A DNA stretch of 64,000 nt, taken from the NCBI GenBank assembly GCA_028873965.1, contig JAPPMU010000049.1, positions 70,057-134,056 of the forward strand. The letters run 5' to 3'. Source of the stretch: Chloroflexota bacterium. GTDB lineage: Bacteria; Chloroflexota; Dehalococcoidia; Lucifugimonadales; UBA3495. Positions 42,638 through 50,649 of the stretch are shown one piece after another. How positions within the stretch are numbered: the first letter of the stretch is position 1; each line of letters opens with the position of its first letter. Made by a program: the position numbers and the translations under genes. The notes beneath the pieces are model-generated. The model was not told the DNA's origin. It was given only the letters and a program-made list of their open reading frames with translations, and searched no databases.

Positions 42638-42924
42638 CGATCTTCCTCCTTCGGCCAACCGTACAAATAATGCTTCAGGTTCACTGACAAATCTGTTGGG
42701 AGGTCGTCAAAGGCGCCTTCCGGTATTGACCGGTGGATTTCGTCAAACATATCCAGGATGGATTGCCCTGCATTGCCAGGTGTGGGTTCGACGGGCGGCG
42801 GTTCTACTGGCTCCGTGGGGTCCGCTTCGATCCTGAGCGCGACGATTGCGCCTTCCGGGAAGGCGACGGGTTCGAGTGGCGTGAAGACGCCGTTGGCGAA
42901 CCTGGCGTTTACCGTTTTGCTCAT
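42634..42924 (-). CDS. DUF104 antitoxin (AF2212-like)
   Basis: Encodes 96 residues. It begins with the DUF104 signature (NARFANGVFTPLEPVAFPEG, ALRIE), a swapped-hairpin DNA-binding fold used by VapB-type antitoxins. A Pro/Glu linker and the C-terminal toxin-binding region (ILDMFDEIHRSIP) follow. Its PIN partner is reduced to a fragment, so the antitoxin is orphaned. Confidence 0.8.
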   Translation of the reverse strand: MSKTVNARFANGVFTPLEPVAFPEGAIVALRIEADPTEPVEPPPVEPTPGNAGQSILDMFDEIHRSIPEGAFDDLPTDLSVNLKHYLYGWPKEEDR

Positions 42925-43093
42925 GGCGGGTCTCCTGGAAAGGGGGCATCCGGGGCGTGGTATCGAGCGACGGTTTCAGTCTAGCATGGGTTGAGGCGGA
43001 ACCGGTGACCAGAGGGTCGGCGCGCGCCGGGGCGAATGATGACCGCCAGCGCCGGCGGGGGCGCGCGTTTTGTATAATAGCCGGCAGGTGACA

Positions 43094-43885
43094 ATGATGA
43101 CGCAGCCCAGCGCCAGCAGTTTGCGGGATATGATGAACGCCGTTGAGCAGAGCCCTGATTTGCAGGAGGAACTGCGCCAATGGGTGCTCCGGCTCATCCG
43201 GGGCAGTGACGGTCTGCGCGAGGAGCTGCGCCGCGAGATACTCACCGAGGAGCTGTTGCGGCTCCCCGCCCGGTTCACCAAAATGGAGCAGGACGTGGGG
43301 GTTCTGAAGGACGACGTGGAGGTTCTGAAGGACGACGTGAGGACCCTGAAAGAGGACGTGGCTGGATTGAAGGACGGGCAGGCTCGGATCGAGCAATATG
43401 TGGCCGATCTCCGGACTGGGCTGGCCCAGGTGTCCGGTCAAATCGGCAGGCTCAGCGGCAACGAATACCAGGCATGGGCCATAGAACGTTCGCGGCGGCT
43501 GATCCGACGGCTGCATCGCATGGAAATGGGCACGGTACTCCACTCCGGCAGGCCGCCGTCGCCAACCTTTGACGCCGAAATCCTGATCCCGGCCATCCGG
43601 AGCGGACGGATAACCCGCGATGAAGCCGACGATCTGGAAGACGCCGATTGCATCCTGCGCCTGGAAGACCCGGAACAGGAAACCATCTACGCCGTCGTCG
43701 AGATCTCGATCACAGTGCAGGAAACCGACCGGGTGCGGGCGGCCCGCCGCGCCGAAATATTCAGTCGCGCCATAGAAATTGAGGCGTTGCCCTACGTAGT
43801 TGGAGAGCAGGAAGAACCACCGGGCGACGCCAGCCCTCGGGTGACCTTCGTTGAATATCCGGCCGAGTTTCCGCCGGTGTTGTAG
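43094..43885 (+). CDS. Coiled-coil protein with nuclease-like domain, second copy
   Basis: Encodes about 263 residues from the ATG at 43094 (43097 possible). A helical start (LRDMMNAVEQSPDLQEELRQ) is followed by a heptad coiled coil with exact V-L-K-D-D-V-E/R repeats (residues 75-115) and a C-terminal domain with GRLSGNEYQAWAIERSRRLI, DCILRLEDPEQETIYAVVEIS. It is paralogous to 1810-2730. A TATAAT at 43073 may be its -10. Function unknown. Confidence 0.6.
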   Translation: MMTQPSASSLRDMMNAVEQSPDLQEELRQWVLRLIRGSDGLREELRREILTEELLRLPARFTKMEQDVGVLKDDVEVLKDDVRTLKEDVAGLKDGQARIEQYVADLRTGLAQVSGQIGRLSGNEYQAWAIERSRRLIRRLHRMEMGTVLHSGRPPSPTFDAEILIPAIRSGRITRDEADDLEDADCILRLEDPEQETIYAVVEISITVQETDRVRAARRAEIFSRAIEIEALPYVVGEQEEPPGDASPRVTFVEYPAEFPPVL

Positions 43886-43901
43886 CGGTTCGCCCTGAAT
43901 T

Positions 43902-43975
43902 GTCAGAAGCAGGCCCCGTATCAAGTACGGGTGACGTTATCTTCAAGATTTGCGGGTTAACAGGATTGGAGCCGT
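43902..43975. repeat. Chimeric family A/B repeat, copy 5
   Basis: It begins as family A (GTCAGAAGCAGG), is replaced by a family B hairpin (CCCCGTATCAAGTACGGGTG), then resumes with CTTCAAGATTTGCGGG and the AACAGGATTGG part of long family A copies. It appears to be one element inserted into another and then truncated. Confidence 0.6.
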
Positions 43976-43994
43976 TCCGTCGCGGGAGATCGAA

Positions 43995-44240
43995 ATGGAA
44001 CTGTACGAGTTGGATTGCATCATGCACGAACCCTGTGCAGACCAGGGGTGGCTTTACATGGCGGAGACGCCGGAGCTACCCGGGTGCAGGGCATGGGGAG
44101 AGACCGCCGCCAGCGCCCTGTCTGAGCTCGCTACGGTGGCTGAGCAATTCATTCTCTCCTACAAGGAGCGGGGCAAGCCTTTGCCCGAGGGGATAATCCG
44201 GTCCCAATCTGGCAAGGGACGCATCTCCATAGCCGTATGA
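43995..44240 (+). CDS. hicB: HicB-type antitoxin
   Basis: Encodes 81 residues from the ATG at 43995 with GGGAGA upstream. The pattern ELDCIMHEPCADQGWLYMAE, TPELPGCRAWGETAASALSE is the partial RNase-H-like HicB fold. The C-terminus (PEGIIRSQSGKGRIS) is short and has no clear HTH or RHH. It precedes hicA with a four-base overlap. Confidence 0.85.
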   Translation: MELYELDCIMHEPCADQGWLYMAETPELPGCRAWGETAASALSELATVAEQFILSYKERGKPLPEGIIRSQSGKGRISIAV

Positions 44241-44446
44241 CCTACCGGGAACTGACCAGGAAACTTAGAAGATTGGGATGCTCCTTTCACCGTCAGGCTG
44301 GGGGAGCGCACGAAATCTGGATCAACCCGGCCAATGACCGGGAAACCACGGTTCCAAGACACGGCAATCGGGATCTTGCGACGGGAACCATTCACGGGAT
44401 CCGCAGGGACCTGGGGATCAGCAGGCAGGAGTTTGACCGGGCATAA
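44237..44446 (+). CDS. hicA: HicA-type mRNA interferase toxin
   Basis: Encodes 69 residues. YRELTRKLRRLGCSFHRQAG, G-G-A-H-E-I-W is the dsRBD-like HicA fold with its catalytic His; VPRHGNRDLATGTIHGIRR follows. It cleaves mRNA when HicB is lost. Complete length. The order is antitoxin first. Confidence 0.87.
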   Translation: MTYRELTRKLRRLGCSFHRQAGGAHEIWINPANDRETTVPRHGNRDLATGTIHGIRRDLGISRQEFDRA

Positions 44447-44467
44447 AGCCGAGCTACGGATTTGGAC

Positions 44468-44502
44468 GGCAGCGGGATTGCCACGCTGCGCTCGCAATGA
44501 CA
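44468..44502. repeat. Family B-prime repeat
   Basis: GCAGCGGGATTGCCACGCTG followed by CGCTCGCAATGACAG is the short outer-arm form, upstream of argD. A TATAAT at 44524-44529 may be the -10 of argD. Confidence 0.6.
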
Positions 44503-44590
44503 GACCGGGGGCAGCCGGCGGGGTATAATGGCTCGTGCGTCGCGAGGACTGGCGGCGTTTACCTACACACTCACAGGGAGCGGATTTGTC

Positions 44591-45781
44591 ATGCCCAGCA
44601 ACGCTGAATACATTGCCATCGAGCAGAAGTACTATGCCCAGACCGTGCGCCGACGGCCGGTGGTCATCGTGCGGGGCGAGGGCTCTCGAGTGTGGGACGC
44701 CGACGGCAAGGAGTACATCGACTTCGTGGCCGGCTGGGCCGTAGACAACCTGGGGCATTGCCCGCCGGTGGTGGTAGAGGCCATCGCCCAGCAGGCGGCG
44801 ACCCTGATCCAGACGTCGAACCAGTTCTACACCCTGCCCCAGCTGGACATCGCCGCCATGCTCATCGACAACTCGTGCATGGACCGGGTGTTCTTCTGCA
44901 ACAGCGGCGCCGAGGCAGTGGAGGGCGCGCTGAAGCTGGCCCGACGCTACGGCAAGCTGCACAAGAACGGCGCCTACGAGGTCATCACCGCGTTCAACTC
45001 CTTCCACGGGCGGACGATGAACGCCGTGGCCGCCACCGGCCAGCCGCATTACCACGAGCTCTTCGAGCCCATCCCCGAGGGGTTCACCTACGTGGACTTC
45101 AACGACGTGGAGGCGGTGATGAACGCCACCACCGAGAACACCGTGGCCGTGATGGTCGAGCCGGTGCAGGGCGAGGGCGGGGTGAACATCCCCGACGACG
45201 ACTACTTCCAGCGGCTGCGGGCCTGGTGCGACCAGAACAACATCCTGCTGATCCTGGACGAGGTGCAGACGGGCATGGGTCGCCTGGGCAGCCTGTTCGG
45301 GCACCAGGAGTACGACGTTGAGCCGGACGTGATGATCCTGGCCAAGGGGCTGGGCTACGGCGTGCCCATCGGGGCGTTCCTGTCCAAGGAAAACGCCATG
45401 GCGCTGACCTACGGCGACCACGGCAGCACCTTCGGCGGCAACGCGCTGACCACCGCGGCGGCGGCGGCCGGCACGCGCTACCTGCTGGACAACGACGTGC
45501 TGGGCAACGTGAAGCGCATGGAGGTCGTGCTGAATGACAGGCTGAACGGGCTGAAGGCGCGCTATGGGTTCGTCGAGGAGATCCGGTGCAAGGGCCTGCT
45601 GGCCGCCGTGCAGTTTGACAGCGACATCATGCCGGCGGTGATGGACGCGGCGGAGGCGGCGGGCGTGCTGCTGAACGGGGTTAGGCCCAACGCGGTGCGG
45701 ATCATGCCGGCCCTGAACATCACCGAGGACGAGATCGACGAGGGCGTGAACCGGCTGAGCGAGGCGCTGGGGAACGTGTAG
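44591..45781 (+). CDS. argD: Acetylornithine-type class III aminotransferase
   Basis: Encodes 396 residues from the ATG at 44591. This PLP enzyme family exchanges amino groups on acetylornithine (arginine synthesis) and related substrates. Seen are FFCNSGAEAVEGALKLAR, the ILDEVQTGMGRLGSLFG cofactor region, the PLP-lysine in LAKGLGYGVPIGA, and the FGGNALTTAAAAA glycine-rich turn. argG lies 2 kb away, which supports an arginine role. A lysine or ornithine-type substrate cannot be excluded. Confidence 0.88.
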   Translation: MPSNAEYIAIEQKYYAQTVRRRPVVIVRGEGSRVWDADGKEYIDFVAGWAVDNLGHCPPVVVEAIAQQAATLIQTSNQFYTLPQLDIAAMLIDNSCMDRVFFCNSGAEAVEGALKLARRYGKLHKNGAYEVITAFNSFHGRTMNAVAATGQPHYHELFEPIPEGFTYVDFNDVEAVMNATTENTVAVMVEPVQGEGGVNIPDDDYFQRLRAWCDQNNILLILDEVQTGMGRLGSLFGHQEYDVEPDVMILAKGLGYGVPIGAFLSKENAMALTYGDHGSTFGGNALTTAAAAAGTRYLLDNDVLGNVKRMEVVLNDRLNGLKARYGFVEEIRCKGLLAAVQFDSDIMPAVMDAAEAAGVLLNGVRPNAVRIMPALNITEDEIDEGVNRLSEALGNV

Positions 45782-45875
45782 GCTTCCGTGGGGTTTGAGG
45801 CGACGCCGGCGGCGTTCCTGCGGGGATGCCGCCGGCGTCCACATAGGACATCCCTATCATCAAGGACGGTCCATC

Positions 45876-46187
45876 ATGGCTTTTCTGCCCAGAGCAACCG
45901 AACCGGAAGCCCGCATCGAAGAGTACGCCACCGAAGTCGCCCGGCGTCTGGGCTACAAAGGCGAGCAGGCCCGCAACCAGGCGGTGCTGAAGGCCTTGCA
46001 AACCTTGATCGACGTTCTCCCACCGCCCCCGCTGACCGCAGCAGAGCAAGCCGAGGCAGAGGCGCGGCGGGCAGCCGTTAGGGAGTTTGGACGCAAGTAC
46101 CGTGAAAAGCATCCTTACGACCCGGCCAACCCTGAGTCCCGAGTATGGCAGGAAGAACTTTATAACGAGCGCGGGTTGCCAAAATGA
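45876..46187 (+). CDS. VapB-like antitoxin
   Basis: Encodes 103 residues from the ATG at 45876. The N-terminus (ATEPEARIEEYATEVARRLG, Y-K-G-E-Q-A-R-N-Q-A) is helical and could bind DNA. The C-terminus (REFGRKYREKHPYDPANPES, W-Q-E-E-L-Y-N-E-R-G-L-P) is typical of VapB tails that insert into PIN toxins. It overlaps the toxin gene by four bases. Confidence 0.72.
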   Translation: MAFLPRATEPEARIEEYATEVARRLGYKGEQARNQAVLKALQTLIDVLPPPPLTAAEQAEAEARRAAVREFGRKYREKHPYDPANPESRVWQEELYNERGLPK

Positions 46188-46573
46188 TGGCGGCGGACAC
46201 TTCGGCGCTGATCGCAGTATTAACCCGTGAAGAGGGATACGAGATTTTCACCAATGCGATGAAGAGCAATGTACCGGTCTTGGTATCCACTGCTACAGCG
46301 GTGGAATTTTTGATTGTCGCGCTGGGCAGAGGGGAGGACGCTTACCGGGCTGCGATCAATATGCTGGCAGGCCCAGATATTCAGGTTGTCCCTCTGGACT
46401 ATGACCAGGCTTTGGCCGCGGGCGAAGCCAACCGGCGCTACGGCAAGGGTAGGCATCCCGCCGCGCTGAACTTCGGCGACACCTTCGCCTACGCGCTCGC
46501 CTCGGTTCGCAATCTGCCGCTGCTGTTCAAGGGCAACGATTTCGCGCGGACGGACCTAACGCCGGCGGTGTAA
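46184..46573 (+). CDS. vapC: VapC PIN-domain toxin
   Basis: Encodes 129 residues. The four acidic PIN residues are in place: Asp in MMAADTSALIAVL, Glu in TATAVEFLIVAL, Asp in LNFGDTFAYALA, and Asp in LLFKGNDFARTDL. This ribonuclease acts on RNA, often tRNA or rRNA. It is full length and coupled to its antitoxin. In contrast to 42569, this module is whole. Confidence 0.9.
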   Translation: MMAADTSALIAVLTREEGYEIFTNAMKSNVPVLVSTATAVEFLIVALGRGEDAYRAAINMLAGPDIQVVPLDYDQALAAGEANRRYGKGRHPAALNFGDTFAYALASVRNLPLLFKGNDFARTDLTPAV

Positions 46574-46643
46574 GCCCTCTGTTACACACCGAAACCGCGC
46601 TGCTGCATAGTCCCCTGGTTGGGACACGTCGTGAGGTTATGAC

Positions 46644-47477
46644 ATGAAACTGGATGGTCGGGTTGCGATTATTACGGGCGCGGGGCGCGGCATCGGGCGG
46701 GCGATTGCCCTGGCCTACGCTCGGGAAGGGGCAAAGGTGGCGCTGGCCGCGCGGAGCGAATCGGAGTTGCAGGAGGTGGTTGGCGCTGTGTCGGGGCTAG
46801 GCGCCGAGGCCATTGCCGTGCCGACTGACGTCACCAGCCAGGAGGATACGGAGCGGTTGGCCCGCGCTGTGGTGGACCGGTTCGGGCGGATCGACTTGTT
46901 GGTCAACAACGCGGGGATCTCCGGGCCGGTGGGGCCGCTGCAGGGCAACGACATCACGGACTGGGTGAACACCATCACCGTCAACGTCACGGGGACGTTC
47001 CTGGTTTGTCGGGCCGTCATCCCCGCGATGCTGGAGCAGTCGGGCGGCAAGATCATCAACCTGTCGGGGGCGGGCGCGACCAACGCGTGGAGCAACATGT
47101 CGGCCTACTGTTCCAGCAAGGCGGCGGTGGTGCGGCTCACCGAGGTTCTGGCCCAGGAACTGGACGGCCAGGGGATTACGGTGAACGCCCTGGGGCCGGG
47201 CTCAGTGCACACCAGCATGTGGGACCGGATGACAGAGCAGGCCGCCGAGGCCGGCGCGGACTTCATCCACCAGCTGGGGCTGCGGGTGACCTCCGGCGGC
47301 GGCGCGTCCATCGACGAGTGCGCCGAGCTGGCGGTGTGGCTGGCGTCGGAGGACAGCGGAGCACTGACTGGCCGGCTGATCTCGGCGGCGACGGATGATT
47401 TTCGCGGGCTGCCGCCGCGGATCCCGGAGATCATGGCCGGGGAAGCCTACACCCTGCGGCGGGTTGGGCTGGAGTAG
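46644..47477 (+). CDS. SDR family oxidoreductase
   Basis: Encodes 277 residues. Rossmann TGAGRGIGRAIALAY, NNAGISG, catalytic Ser/Tyr/Lys (NLSGAGATNAW, YCSSKAAV) are present, though the Ser is in LSGAG rather than the usual ISS. The C-terminus is about 20 residues longer than the SDR at 13350, with RGLPPRIPEIMAGE. Possibly a dehydrogenase of a hydroxy acid or sugar. It stands alone between VapBC and a repeat pair. Confidence 0.88.
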   Translation: MKLDGRVAIITGAGRGIGRAIALAYAREGAKVALAARSESELQEVVGAVSGLGAEAIAVPTDVTSQEDTERLARAVVDRFGRIDLLVNNAGISGPVGPLQGNDITDWVNTITVNVTGTFLVCRAVIPAMLEQSGGKIINLSGAGATNAWSNMSAYCSSKAAVVRLTEVLAQELDGQGITVNALGPGSVHTSMWDRMTEQAAEAGADFIHQLGLRVTSGGGASIDECAELAVWLASEDSGALTGRLISAATDDFRGLPPRIPEIMAGEAYTLRRVGLE

Positions 47478-47502
47478 CGGGAGCGTTAGCCTGTCGTAAA
47501 TC

Positions 47503-47612
47503 GTCAGAAGCAGGATTTACGGGATTTTATGATTTTGCAGGATTGGGAACGCTACATCACAGAACGGTTCCCATCCTGGTAATCATCAAATCTTGAAAAT
47601 CCCGATTTTGAC
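47503..47612. repeat. Repeat family A, copy 6 (long form)
   Basis: A 110-bp element with arms GTCAGAAGCAGGATTTACGG and AATCTTGAAAATCCCGATTTTGAC, the right arm worn. An extra central hairpin (CAGGATTGGGAACG / CGGTTCCCATCCTG) marks the long form. Confidence 0.8.
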
Positions 47613-47668
47613 ATTTCCTCGCCGCAATCTGGGTACGCATGGGCATAAAGGCCGCGTTGACGTTTTCA

Positions 47669-47776
47669 CCGTCATTCCTGCTTTCGCGAGAATACAGTAC
47701 AGCAATCTGCAGCTACAGTTGAGGGATCACATAGCCCAAGAGCCTCTGGATTCCGGCTTTCGCCGGAATGACGGGA
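47669..47776. repeat. Two family B palindromes
   Basis: CGTCATTCCTGCTTTCGCGA (47670) and CTGGATTCCGGCTTTCGCCG-GAATGACGGG (to 47776) face each other across 60 bases. They lie next to copy 6 of family A and before the convergent argG end. Confidence 0.7.
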
Positions 47777-47810
47777 AAGTATCGGCATTGACGGAAGAAA
47801 ACGGCACTGC

Positions 47811-49001
47811 CTAGTCGCCCTGCTGGCGGCGCTGGGTGCGCACGGGGAGGCCGTAGATGTCGATGAAGCCTTTGGCGGCGGTGTGGTCGAACTCGTCGGC
47901 GCGGTCGTAGGTGGCCAGGCCGTAGTTGTAGAGAGGGCGGTCGGCGGTGCGGCCGACGACGACGCAGGAACCCTTGTGCAGGCGAACGCGCACGTCGCCG
48001 GTCACGTGGCGCTGGGTGCTGTCCACGTAGGCGTCCAGGTCGCGGCGGTGGGCGGTGTACCACAGGCCGTTGTAAACCAGCTCAGAGTATTCCTGGGCGA
48101 TGCGTTCCTTGAAGCGGCTCTGCTCTCGGGAGAGGGTCATAGTCTCCAGGGCGCGGTGAGCGTCGTGGAGCAGCACGGCGGCCGGTGACTCGTACACCTC
48201 GCGGCTCTTGATGCCCACCAGCCGGTTCTCCACGTGGTCGATGCGGCCGATGCCGTGGGCGCCGGCCAGGGTGTTCAGGTGGCTGATCATGGCGACGCCG
48301 GCCATGATCTCGCCATCGACGGCGGTGGGGATGCCCTCCTCGAATCGGATCTCGACGTAAGCCGGCTCGTCGGGCGCGGCGGCGGGGCTGACGGTCCACT
48401 CGTAGGCATCCTCGGGGGGCTCGACCCAGGGGTCTTCAAGCTCGCCGGCCTCGGCGCTGCGGCCCCAGAGGTTCTCGTCGGTGCTGTATTTGTTGTTGGA
48501 AGGGGCGATGGGCAGGTTGCGCTCACGGGCGTAGAGCACCTCGTCCTCGCGGTTCATGCCCCACTCGCGGATGGGGGCGATCAGCTCCACGCCCGGAGCC
48601 AGGGCGGAGACGCCGACCTCGATGCGGACCTGGTCGTTACCCTTGCCGGTGCAGCCGTGGGCCACGGCGTCGGCATCGTGCTCGCGGGCCACGTCGGCCA
48701 GGTAGCGGGCGATGAGCGGACGGCCCAAAGCGGTGGCCAGGGGATACTGACCCTCGTAGATGGCGCCGGCGCGGAGGGCGGGCCAGAGAAACTCCTCCAC
48801 CAACGTCTCCCGGCCGTCCACGGTGACGGCCTCGGAGGCGCCCACGGCGTAGGCGCGCTGGCGGATGGTCTCCAGGTCCACCATGCCCAGGTCGATGGTG
48901 CAGGTGATGACGTCGGCGTCGTAGTTCTCCTTGAGCCAGGGCACGGCGACGGAGGTATCCAGGCCGCCGGAGTAGGCGAGAACGATTTTCTTGCTGGGCA
49001 T
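47811..49001 (-). CDS. argG: Argininosuccinate synthase
   Basis: Encodes 396 residues. It joins citrulline and aspartate with ATP. The PP-loop VLAYSGGLDTSVAVPWL, CTGKGNDQVRIEVG, the IAPSNNKYSTDENLWG substrate region and IGRIDHVENRLVGIKSREVY are all conserved. Length is normal. It is followed by the retropepsin cassettes on the same strand but is not coupled to them (33-base gap, and they lie upstream). Confidence 0.96.
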   Translation of the reverse strand: MPSKKIVLAYSGGLDTSVAVPWLKENYDADVITCTIDLGMVDLETIRQRAYAVGASEAVTVDGRETLVEEFLWPALRAGAIYEGQYPLATALGRPLIARYLADVAREHDADAVAHGCTGKGNDQVRIEVGVSALAPGVELIAPIREWGMNREDEVLYARERNLPIAPSNNKYSTDENLWGRSAEAGELEDPWVEPPEDAYEWTVSPAAAPDEPAYVEIRFEEGIPTAVDGEIMAGVAMISHLNTLAGAHGIGRIDHVENRLVGIKSREVYESPAAVLLHDAHRALETMTLSREQSRFKERIAQEYSELVYNGLWYTAHRRDLDAYVDSTQRHVTGDVRVRLHKGSCVVVGRTADRPLYNYGLATYDRADEFDHTAAKGFIDIYGLPVRTQRRQQGD

Positions 49002-49034
49002 CTTGGGTGGTGTGCTCCTTGATGGGTAGTGGGA

Positions 49035-49433
49035 TCAGCAGAATATGCTGGACAACTCGGTGATGGTTACCAGGCCGCCGGGAGTTGCATCAATGCTGAG
49101 GTTGCTGCCCCGCAGGAGGCCCATGCCGACGAGGGGGTCGGGGCTGATGTCCACCACCTCAACCTCGCGCAATTGCCCGTGCCATAGAACATGAGCATAG
49201 TAAAGGCTTAACGGTCTGGCCGTACCATCAGCAAGAATTGCAACGGCGGGCTCTTCCTCCTGGATCATGGGCAGGTTGAGTCGTGCAATAATTTCGTGCG
49301 GAAGGCTCAGATCGCCGGTGTCTCCGGTATCGATGACAAAAATAATGTCTTCAGAGTCGCCGTCAGGGCCTTGAACAGTCAACGCAACGGTTGCCTCGCT
49401 GGCATTGACGTTGACTGTACCGTAGTGTGTCAT
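49035..49433 (-). CDS. Clan AA (retropepsin-like) aspartic protease, copy 2
   Basis: Encodes 132 residues. The catalytic D-T-G is in IIFVIDTGDTGDLSLPHEII. The LVGMGLLRGSNLSIDATPGG end is almost that of copies 1 and 3. Its ATG overlaps the stop of the partner gene by four bases. It is the downstream member of a tandem duplication with 49894-50304. Length and motif suggest an active homodimer. Confidence 0.82.
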   Translation of the reverse strand: MTHYGTVNVNASEATVALTVQGPDGDSEDIIFVIDTGDTGDLSLPHEIIARLNLPMIQEEEPAVAILADGTARPLSLYYAHVLWHGQLREVEVVDISPDPLVGMGLLRGSNLSIDATPGGLVTITELSSIFC

Positions 49434-49717
49434 TGCTGCGCCTTGCTGACACGAACGGTGCGACGAGGGCTCCGCAACTTTATAACCCGAGGGCGGTGCC
49501 CCTGGATGGTGCTGATGACGCCACCGGGCCGCCGGGTACGCAATATGCGCCCGGCGGTAGCCGAATTTTCGCCGATTTCATAGTCGCCCGAAAGAACATC
49601 AATCTTGACGTACTTACTTTCATCTCCGGGTCCTATCAGGGGGCGGATTTTGGATTCGTAAATTTCAAAGGCGCGGCGTTCCCGTTCCTCGAAAGACATC
49701 TGATTAGACGCGGTCAT
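49430..49717 (-). CDS. Small partner protein of the retropepsin cassette, copy 2
   Basis: Encodes 95 residues from the ATG at 49717, eight bases after GGAGG. The core FEERERRAFEIYESKIRPL, KYVKIDVLSGDYEIGENSAT is shared with copies 1 and 3, followed by a basic tail (HRPRVIKLRSPRRTVRVSK). The core is more conserved than the tail. Coupled to the protease gene. Confidence 0.75.
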   Translation of the reverse strand: MTASNQMSFEERERRAFEIYESKIRPLIGPGDESKYVKIDVLSGDYEIGENSATAGRILRTRRPGGVISTIQGHRPRVIKLRSPRRTVRVSKAQQ

Positions 49718-49785
49718 TGCATGCACCTCCGAAGCGACACTTCAACCCGGCAAACAGGGTAACATACCGGAACCGCGATTCGACT

Positions 49786-49870
49786 TCACGCCACCTGCTC
49801 CAGGCGTTCGCGGAGGTGCTCGTTGCTGCGGGCGCCCCTGGTGGGGTTGCACCAGACGCGGAGGAGCTGC
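49786..49870 (-). pseudogene. Fragment of the HNH end of the DNA methyltransferase
   Basis: The DNA closely repeats 50650-50731, which is the 3' end of the methyltransferase-HNH gene. It would encode the last 25 or so residues (TRGARSNEHLRERLEQVA). It came along with the tandem duplication of the protease cassette and marks its edge. Confidence 0.72.
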
Positions 49871-49893
49871 CGGCCGGTCCGGTATCGATGCAG

Positions 49894-50304
49894 TTACGCT
49901 CGGGACAGGGTGGGCAATTCGGTGATGGTTACCAGGCCGCCGGGAATGGCGTCAACGCTGAGATTGCTGCCCCGCAGTAGGCCCATGCCGATGAGGGGGT
50001 CGGAGCCAAAGCTGACGACCTCAGCAGTTCGAACCTGGTCGTGCCATAAAACCCGGGCAGTATGCACCCTGGCAACGCTGACCGTGCCGTCTGCCAACAC
50101 AACGGAAGCGTTAGCGCTGCCATAGGTAACAAGTGGAAGGTTGAGCCTGGCGATGATGCCATGGGGTAACGTCATCTCTCCGGTAGCGCCGGTGTCGACG
50201 AGGAAAGTGACACGTTCGGACCCACCGCCATAACCCAGGACGGTGGGAGCGACTTCCGCTTCAAGCACACCGTCGATAGCGGATACCGCGCCGTAGTGCG
50301 TCAT
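49894..50304 (-). CDS. Clan AA (retropepsin-like) aspartic protease, copy 3
   Basis: Encodes 136 residues with D-T-G in TFLVDTGATGEMTLPHGII and LIGMGLLRGSNLSVDAIPGG. It is close to copy 2 in sequence and arrangement. The partner gene ends two bases upstream. The three proteases differ most in the strand after the D-T-G, which may reflect different targets. Confidence 0.82.
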   Translation of the reverse strand: MTHYGAVSAIDGVLEAEVAPTVLGYGGGSERVTFLVDTGATGEMTLPHGIIARLNLPLVTYGSANASVVLADGTVSVARVHTARVLWHDQVRTAEVVSFGSDPLIGMGLLRGSNLSVDAIPGGLVTITELPTLSRA

Positions 50305-50306
50305 TG

Positions 50307-50582
50307 CTACGTTTTGACCTGGCGAGCCGGGCGAGCACGGAATCGTATGACGTAGCTGTGGTGGTCCCGAATAGTGTGCATGATGGCGTCCGGGCGACGG
50401 GCGTGCAGCGCGTTGCCGGTATCGACCGAACTCTCTCCGATTTCGTAGTCGCCGCTGATAACGTCGATCCTCACGAACTTGCCATCGTCGGCGGGACCCA
50501 TCAGCGGGCGGATTTTGGATTCATAAATTTCCAGGGCGCGGCGCTCCCGTTCCTCGAAAGACATCTGTCCGGACGCGGTCAT
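50307..50582 (-). CDS. Small partner protein of the retropepsin cassette, copy 3
   Basis: Encodes 91 residues from the ATG at 50582 with GGAGG upstream. Core FEERERRALEIYESKIRPL, KFVRIDVISGDYEIGESSVD; basic tail HSYVIRFRARPARQVK. It is more like copy 2 than copy 1, in line with the tandem duplication. Confidence 0.75.
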   Translation of the reverse strand: MTASGQMSFEERERRALEIYESKIRPLMGPADDGKFVRIDVISGDYEIGESSVDTGNALHARRPDAIMHTIRDHHSYVIRFRARPARQVKT

Positions 50583-50649
50583 TGCATACACCTCCGAAAC
50601 GACGATCAACACGGCAAACAGGGTAGCATACCGGGACCGCGGTTCGGCT

